Assembly (NCBI GenBank): GCA_044357715.1
Contig: JBIKPA010000121.1
Location: forward strand, 1-8,360
Direction: 5' to 3'
DNA: 8,360 nt
Origin: IMCC26207 sp044357715
GTDB taxonomy: Bacteria > Actinomycetota > Acidimicrobiia > Acidimicrobiales > Microtrichaceae
Notes under the pieces: generated by a model
What the model was told of the DNA's origin: nothing
What the model saw: the letters and a program-made list of their open reading frames with translations, nothing else
Database searches by the model: none
Position numbers and translations under genes: made by a program
In this document: piece by piece, positions 5,401-8,360 of the stretch
Position numbering within the stretch: the stretch's first letter is position 1
Layout of the letters: each line of letters opens with the position of its first letter

Positions 5401-6363
5401 GTGTCAGACATCGATGACCAGACCCATCTTGATCCCTCTCAGGGGCTCTTTTCTACCGTTGCCTCCGACAACGTAGAGATTGTTGGCCAGGCATCAACTC
5501 GGGCCTCAGAAGGCCTCTGGACAGTTGCTGCAAAGCTCAACCCGGAGTCGCAGTCCGAATCACTCGATGAGGATCTCTGGACTACCGCTGATCCAACTCT
5601 GCAGGATGGGTCAGACCTTTGGACTGATATCTCAGACAATGACGGAGAGGCATACTTCGACGATCGCGATTCTCCGGAGCCCGATCCTCAGGAATATGCA
5701 GAGAATACTTCTCGCGCGTTTAGTGACCCTATGGGCTCAGTCTTTAGTGCAGATCCGGTCGATCATTTCGACGACTCAATTGACGAGGCCGAGGTCATCG
5801 AGAGCCGTGACAGGCGGCCACCAGTAGCTTCGGAACAAACGAACCCGCTGTTCTCTAGCGGACCTGATTGGGAGACCTTCTCTGCGCCGTCTGCACCATC
5901 TGCACCATCTGCACCATCTGCACCGTCTGCGCCATCGGCACCCCCAAGGGCACATGAACACGACGCTTCTAGTGTCGGAATGGATTTTGAGACTGCGGTG
6001 TGTCGACTTCAGGCTGATGAAGCCGAGGCTGCGCATGTTGCACTCTCTGTGTGTGGGGCGCTACTACCAGAGGGTGAGCGAGTGATTGGTCTAGTCACTG
6101 GTCAGATGCTTGGTCGACCCGCTGCAGTCCTTGTCACTGAATATCGAGTGGTCATTGCAAATGATCGTCGCTGGACCCCGGTCGTTGACGTATATGCGAT
6201 TAATAGCGAACTCACTGTGCGTGGCCGGCAAGATCGTGAGGTTGCTGCCTTGAGTTTTTCGGACCGCAGCAGGGTGTCGATGGTGGACGGTATTACGCAG
6301 GTTTCAATGGCTGTTGAATTGGCAAACCTCATCCGGGGTTCGGGGGAGCAGATCGGTTGGTAG
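5401..6363 (+). CDS. Acidic LW-motif/SAP-repeat protein with C-terminal PH-like domain
   Basis: The 320-residue product has three parts. The N-terminal ~160 residues are very acidic and low in complexity, with repeated short aromatic motifs: GLFST (15-19), GLWTV (38-42), DLWTT (58-62), DLWTD (72-76) and PLFSS (149-153). Residues 161-181 are seven exact Ser-Ala-Pro units, a flexible linker. From about 194 to the end is a compact domain with alternating strands (RVIGLVTG, AAVLVTEYRVVIAND, then EVAALSFSD) and a final helix. This pattern resembles bacterial PH-like/YokE-type domains; that call is moderate. There is no signal peptide or TM span, so it is probably cytoplasmic. The GTG start has an excellent Shine-Dalgarno. 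The design (repeated short linear motifs, linker, folded domain) suggests a binding scaffold or adaptor. Its partners are unknown. Confidence 0.8.
   Translation: MSDIDDQTHLDPSQGLFSTVASDNVEIVGQASTRASEGLWTVAAKLNPESQSESLDEDLWTTADPTLQDGSDLWTDISDNDGEAYFDDRDSPEPDPQEYAENTSRAFSDPMGSVFSADPVDHFDDSIDEAEVIESRDRRPPVASEQTNPLFSSGPDWETFSAPSAPSAPSAPSAPSAPSAPPRAHEHDASSVGMDFETAVCRLQADEAEAAHVALSVCGALLPEGERVIGLVTGQMLGRPAAVLVTEYRVVIANDRRWTPVVDVYAINSELTVRGRQDREVAALSFSDRSRVSMVDGITQVSMAVELANLIRGSGEQIGW
5881..5943 (+). repeat. 9-bp tandem repeat encoding seven Ser-Ala-Pro units
   Basis: Seven in-frame units of 9 bases, TCTGCACCA and close variants, run from 5881 to 5943. The three central units are identical. Outer units differ only at synonymous third positions (GCG for GCA, CCG or CCC for CCA, TCG for TCT). 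The unit length is a multiple of three, so gain or loss of units would keep the frame. Confidence 0.95.
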
Positions 6364-6407
6364 CAGTGCCGTTTGGTGAGTATTCGGCGCTGCTACTACC
6401 GCTCAAC

Positions 6408-6435
6408 TTGCCCTTGCGGAGGGGTCTGCTACGAT
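6408..6435 (+). promoter_or_regulatory. Promoter of tRNA-Gly
   Basis: TTGCCC (6408-6413) and TACGAT (6430-6435) are spaced by 16 bases, with a TGC extended -10 just before TACGAT. The expected start is about five bases before the mature tRNA. Confidence 0.6.
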
Positions 6436-6446
6436 CCAACATCCTC

Positions 6447-6519
6447 GCGGACGTAGCTCAGTTGGTAGAGCGCAACCTTGCCAAGGTTGAGGTCGCCGGT
6501 TCGAACCCGGTCGTCCGCT
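6447..6519 (+). tRNA. tRNA-Gly(GCC)
   Basis: A 73-base cloverleaf. The acceptor stem GCGGACG (6447-6453) pairs with CGTCCGC (6512-6518), and the D arm contains AGTTGGTA. The anticodon stem CAACC (6473-6477) pairs with GGTTG (6485-6489), with the loop TTGCCAA placing GCC at 6480-6482. The T arm carries GGTTCGAACCC. The discriminator is U, as usual for bacterial tRNA-Gly. The CCA end is encoded at 6520-6522, unlike the other two tRNAs in this window. Confidence 0.97.
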
Positions 6520-6525
6520 CCATAA

Positions 6526-6561
6526 GATCCCGGCCTTTCATGGCCGGGATCATTTCTTTTT
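6526..6561 (+). terminator. Intrinsic terminator of tRNA-Gly
   Basis: GATCCCGGCC (6526-6535) and GGCCGGGATC (6542-6551) form a perfect 10-bp stem with a 6-base loop. A T-rich tract with five final T's (6552-6561) follows. It lies seven bases after the mature tRNA body. Confidence 0.92.
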
Positions 6562-6591
6562 GTGTGAGCGCAACACTGCCTTTGTTTGTTC

Positions 6592-6618
6592 TTGTCCGAG
6601 CTCTGGTACCGCTAGCAT
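6592..6618 (+). promoter_or_regulatory. Putative promoter of tRNA-Cys
   Basis: TTGTCC (6592-6597) and TAGCAT (6613-6618) are separated by 15 bases. The -10 ends 11 bases before the tRNA, as in the tRNA-Gly promoter. The spacer is short, so the -35 is less certain than the -10. Confidence 0.45.
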
Positions 6619-6629
6619 GACAACTCACT

Positions 6630-6700
6630 GGCGACGTGGCCGAGTGGTTAGGCAGAGGCCTGCAAAGCCTTGCACAGGGGTTCGATTCCCCTCGTCGCCT
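6630..6700 (+). tRNA. tRNA-Cys(GCA)
   Basis: A 71-base cloverleaf. The acceptor stem GGCGACG (6630-6636) pairs with CGTCGCC (6693-6699), with discriminator U70-type T6700, the identity base of tRNA-Cys. The anticodon loop CTGCAAA (6660-6666) places GCA at 6662-6664, and the stem GAGGC/GCCTT has one wobble pair. The T arm contains GGGTTCGATTCCC. The CCA end is not encoded. Confidence 0.96.
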
Positions 6701-6707
6701 CAACTGA

Positions 6708-6753
6708 TGGGCTTTGTCGGGCAAACTGCCTGACAAAGCCCATTGTGGTTTTC
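6708..6753 (+). terminator. Intrinsic terminator of tRNA-Cys, unusually long stem
   Basis: Bases 6708-6723 pair with 6727-6742 over 16 bp, with one G-T wobble and only a three-base loop (AAC). A T-rich tail follows (TTGTGGTTTTCTC). It starts eight bases after the tRNA. Confidence 0.88.
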
Positions 6754-6799
6754 TCAGTGATGAGCGACTGCCCTCGGTGGATCATCAGCCGAGTTGGGG

Positions 6800-6805
6800 C
6801 AAACT
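6800..6805 (+). promoter_or_regulatory. Putative -10 box of a leaderless promoter for the four-span membrane protein
   Basis: CAAACT resembles TAAACT and ends six bases before the GTG at 6812, the same spacing as the TAGCCT box before 4438. There is no Shine-Dalgarno at a usable distance. No good -35 box is seen. Confidence 0.35.
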
Positions 6806-6811
6806 AGGGGA

Positions 6812-7399
6812 GTGCAATCCTCCGAAACCCCTTGGTCCGCTCCGGACCCTTCTCAGGTGAGTGCCCCTCAGGTGAGCGCTCTGGTCAATCCGAGTTCCTC
6901 GCCCAGCATGAGTTTCTCGCAGAGTTCCCCGCTCGGTGGAACCCTGCCTGTCGCCGTTGCGGCTCCCGTAAAGTCTGATCGCCGCGAGTTGATGCTGACT
7001 GCTGCGCTGCTGATACTGGCGTTGGCGGCCGGGGCCTCGAGTTTGATGCCTTGGCGTGACTACTCCTTTAGATACGGAACCCGAGTCGCAGAGACGGGTT
7101 GGGCGGCAGCCAATGGTGGCCTTGGCCGAGGCTGGATGACAGTTGTGTGCGCAGTTCTTCTTGCAGTTTCTGGAGTGCTTATAGCGGCAGAGCGCGGTCA
7201 TGCCGGCAGATTGTTAGCAGCGCTGACTGGTACGACTCTGATGTTGCTAGCGATTGGCGAATGGGGCTTAGGCGCCGGAAGTAGTCGGAGTGGTCCCGGG
7301 TTAGGAATCTGGATTCAGTTTGTGGTGGGTGCACTAGCCGTCATTGCCGTAGGTGTCTTAGGTCCAGCCGATGTCCCAAGCACAGATTCTGAGTCGTGA
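6812..7399 (+). CDS. Four-span hypothetical membrane protein
   Basis: I recognise no named family. From the GTG at 6812 the product has 195 residues. The N-terminal ~55 residues are rich in Ser, Pro, Ala and Gln and look disordered and cytoplasmic, and contain a duplicated QVSAP/QVSAL. Four hydrophobic segments follow at about residues 60-80, 108-126, 133-151 and 166-184. A basic KSDRRE before the first segment supports a cytoplasmic N-terminus. Between segments 1 and 2 is a loop with PWRDYSFRYGTRVAETGW and then a glycine-rich NGGLGRG. This resembles a loose group of small actinobacterial membrane proteins with PW and GW motifs, of unknown function. A TTG at 6794 could add six residues, but the -10-like CAAACT spaced six bases from GTG favours 6812. 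It stands between the tRNA-Cys terminator and tRNA-Val. Confidence 0.78.
   Translation: MQSSETPWSAPDPSQVSAPQVSALVNPSSSPSMSFSQSSPLGGTLPVAVAAPVKSDRRELMLTAALLILALAAGASSLMPWRDYSFRYGTRVAETGWAAANGGLGRGWMTVVCAVLLAVSGVLIAAERGHAGRLLAALTGTTLMLLAIGEWGLGAGSSRSGPGLGIWIQFVVGALAVIAVGVLGPADVPSTDSES
6852..6876 (+). repeat. Direct repeat of 10 bp within the membrane-protein gene
   Basis: CTCAGGTGAG occurs at 6852-6861 and again at 6867-6876, a 15-base period that duplicates five residues (QVSA plus P or L) in the disordered N-terminus. Confidence 0.7.
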
Positions 7400-7415
7400 G
7401 GTTGCTCTTCATAAA

Positions 7416-7434
7416 GGTTGAAAGCACCTCAACC
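7416..7434 (+). terminator. Weak hairpin after the four-span membrane protein gene
   Basis: GGTTGA (7416-7421) pairs with TCAACC (7429-7434) around a 7-base loop, 17 bases after the stop. The stem is only 6 bp and has no T-run, so termination here is uncertain. The rest of 7435-7519 contains only a possible -10 (TAAGTT, 7503-7508) for tRNA-Val. Confidence 0.3.
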
Positions 7435-7519
7435 GAGCGTTGCGTGAACCCCTGCGTGTAAAGGTTGCCGCTCTGAGATGTCGCCCCCTGCTCAACTCCT
7501 GCTAAGTTCGCATCCGCTC

Positions 7520-7593
7520 GGGCGTATAGCTCAGTTGGCTAGAGCGCTTCCTCGACACGGAAGAGGTCCGCAGTTCGAGTCTGCGTACGCCCA
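7520..7593 (+). tRNA. tRNA-Val(GAC)
   Basis: A 74-base cloverleaf. The acceptor stem GGGCGTA (7520-7526) pairs with TACGCCC (7586-7592), with discriminator A. The anticodon stem CTTCC (7547-7551) pairs with GGAAG (7559-7563) around TCGACAC, placing GAC at 7554-7556. The T arm contains CAGTTCGAGTCTG. CCA is not encoded. Confidence 0.97.
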
Positions 7594-7598
7594 CCCAA

Positions 7599-7633
7599 AG
7601 AATCCCCTGCTCCGGCAGGGGATTCTGCTTTTT
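7599..7633 (+). terminator. Intrinsic terminator of tRNA-Val
   Basis: AGAATCCCCTGC (7599-7610) and GCAGGGGATTCT (7615-7626) form a perfect 12-bp stem with a TCCG loop, followed by GCTTTTT. The T-run is on the tRNA side only. The stem also lies just past the 3' end of the convergent permease gene and may block read-through from that side. Confidence 0.93.
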
Positions 7634-7644
7634 CCGCCCGGGGG

Positions 7645-8360
7645 TCAGATCGCGCGCAGCCACTTGTCTCGTAAAGCAATGAGGACGCTGAGCGAAACAA
7701 ACAGGAGCACCAAGCTGAGGGCAATGGCTGCATCCGAGTCAGAATCCAACTGGGCGTAGATTGCGAGAGGCAACGTCTGAGTGCGTCCAACAATGTTGCC
7801 GGCAAAGGTAATGGTGGCGCCGAATTCACCAAGTGCACGGGCCCAAGCCAGAACTGTTCCTGCGATCAGGCTAGGAGCGATGATTGGCAGCGTAACTCGC
7901 CGTAACGTGTCGCTTGGTCCCGCTCCCAACGTGCGAGCGACATCTTCAAACTGTGAATCGAAGGAGCGAAGTCCGGCTTCAGCAGTAATCACAAAGAACG
8001 GCAGCGCGACAAAGGTCTCTGCCAAAATTACTCCTGCGGTACTAAAGGTCAGTTGGATTCCAAACCATTCGTAGAGGTACTCCCCGATGATTCCGGTACG
8101 TGAGAACGCAGTCAGCAGGGCGATGCCACCCACTACGGGTGGAAGGACCAACGGCAACAGAATCAGCCCTCGCAGAAGTGAACGACCCCAGAACTGTCCT
8201 CTAGCGAGCACTAAGGCTAACGGCAGTCCAAAGAGCACAGCTAGGGCAGTTGCTGAGAGCGAGCAGGTGAGCGAAAGCCGCAGGGCGCTCACCGAGTCGG
8301 GCAATAACAGATCGCTAACGAGTGTCGACCAAGAGGCGCGACGCAGAAGTCCGATAAGCG
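7645..8360 (-). CDS. modB: Molybdate-type ABC transporter permease ModB, 5' end cut by the window
   Basis: This is the membrane subunit of a high-affinity oxyanion importer, most likely molybdate, working with a binding protein (ModA) and an ATPase (ModC). Counting from a TTG at 8304, LPLVLPPVVGGIALL (50-64) and ARALGEFGATITFAGN (155-170), with TQTLPLAIY soon after, are ModB hallmarks. The EAA loop that docks the ATPase is at 120-140 (EDVARTLGAG to TLP). Five or six membrane spans are apparent. The frame stays open to the right edge, and the added residues (…RRASWSTLVSDLLLPDS) still align with family N-termini. The real start therefore lies outside, and TTG 8304 is not the likely start. Sulfate permeases (CysT/CysW) are relatives, but the GEFGATITFAGN signature favours molybdate or tungstate. 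No regulatory region is visible. Confidence 0.9.
   Translation of the reverse strand, partial: LIGLLRRASWSTLVSDLLLPDSVSALRLSLTCSLSATALAVLFGLPLALVLARGQFWGRSLLRGLILLPLVLPPVVGGIALLTAFSRTGIIGEYLYEWFGIQLTFSTAGVILAETFVALPFFVITAEAGLRSFDSQFEDVARTLGAGPSDTLRRVTLPIIAPSLIAGTVLAWARALGEFGATITFAGNIVGRTQTLPLAIYAQLDSDSDAAIALSLVLLFVSLSVLIALRDKWLRAI

Noticed and set aside
5881..5943. CRISPR-like or regulatory repeat
   Set aside because: The units are contiguous 9-mers in frame with no spacers and encode Ser-Ala-Pro, so this is a coding microrepeat.
6357..6620. 87-residue open frame covering tRNA-Gly and its terminator
   Set aside because: It is translated straight through a tRNA and an intrinsic terminator.
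6794..6811. TTG at 6794 as the start of the four-span membrane protein
   Set aside because: The -10-like CAAACT (6800-6805) would lie inside the coding region, and there is no Shine-Dalgarno before the TTG; GTG 6812 fits better.
7396..7470. Three copies of AGGTTG between the membrane gene and tRNA-Val
   Set aside because: Six-base words at irregular spacing; one is part of a weak hairpin and there is no regular operator-like pattern.
6447..7593. tRNA genes as attachment sites of an integrated element
   Set aside because: I saw no repeated copy of a tRNA 3' end and no integrase gene in the window.
7478..7759. 93-residue open frame covering tRNA-Val and the 3' end of modB
   Set aside because: It crosses a tRNA, a terminator and a gene on the other strand.
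8302..8304. TTG at 8304 as the start of the permease
   Set aside because: The frame continues to the window edge with residues that resemble ModB N-termini, so the gene is truncated and does not start here.

Overview
The window looks like chromosomal core DNA of a moderately GC-rich actinobacterium. The evidence is GTG and TTG starts, stop/start overlaps, apparently leaderless genes, a SAM riboswitch of the SAM-IV / SAM-I/IV type ahead of metX, and a tRNA-Gly(GCC), tRNA-Cys(GCA), tRNA-Val(GAC) group. Codon choice and motif style would suit a smaller-genome environmental actinobacterium, but nothing here fixes a genus. I see no insertion sequence, phage gene, CRISPR array or toxin-antitoxin pair.

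Layout from left to right. (1) 1-1556: the 3' part of a DNA adenine-N6 methyltransferase-like gene that runs in from the left edge. (2) 1593-1838: a promoter-like region with a perfect inverted repeat, a SAM-sensing riboswitch with all core elements and a pseudoknot, and a downstream hairpin region. (3) 1839-4392: a tightly coupled methionine operon: metX (homoserine O-acyltransferase), a metZ/metY-like PLP-dependent sulfhydrylase, and a 58-residue single-span membrane protein. Each stop codon overlaps the next start. A 9-bp hairpin closes the unit. (4) 4438-5323: a two-gene operon with a small unrecognised acidic protein and a DUF4202 protein, ending in a GC-rich hairpin. (5) 5401-6363: an acidic, mostly disordered protein with repeated Leu-Trp/Phe motifs, an exact SAP repeat and a C-terminal PH-like domain. 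(6) 6408-6742: tRNA-Gly and tRNA-Cys, each with its own promoter-like sequence and strong intrinsic terminator. (7) 6812-7399: a four-span membrane protein. (8) 7520-7633: tRNA-Val with a terminator. (9) 7645-8360, minus strand: a molybdate-type ABC permease (modB) that runs off the right edge.

How it fits together: when SAM is scarce the riboswitch should allow expression of metX and metZ. These activate homoserine and insert sulfide directly to give homocysteine, bypassing cystathionine. The small membrane protein is translationally tied to this unit and is the most interesting uncharacterised gene here. The rest is unrelated housekeeping. I did not find a clearly new multi-gene system. The best candidates for new biology are the methionine-operon microprotein, the riboswitch expression platform with its upstream palindrome, and the LW-motif/SAP/PH-like protein.
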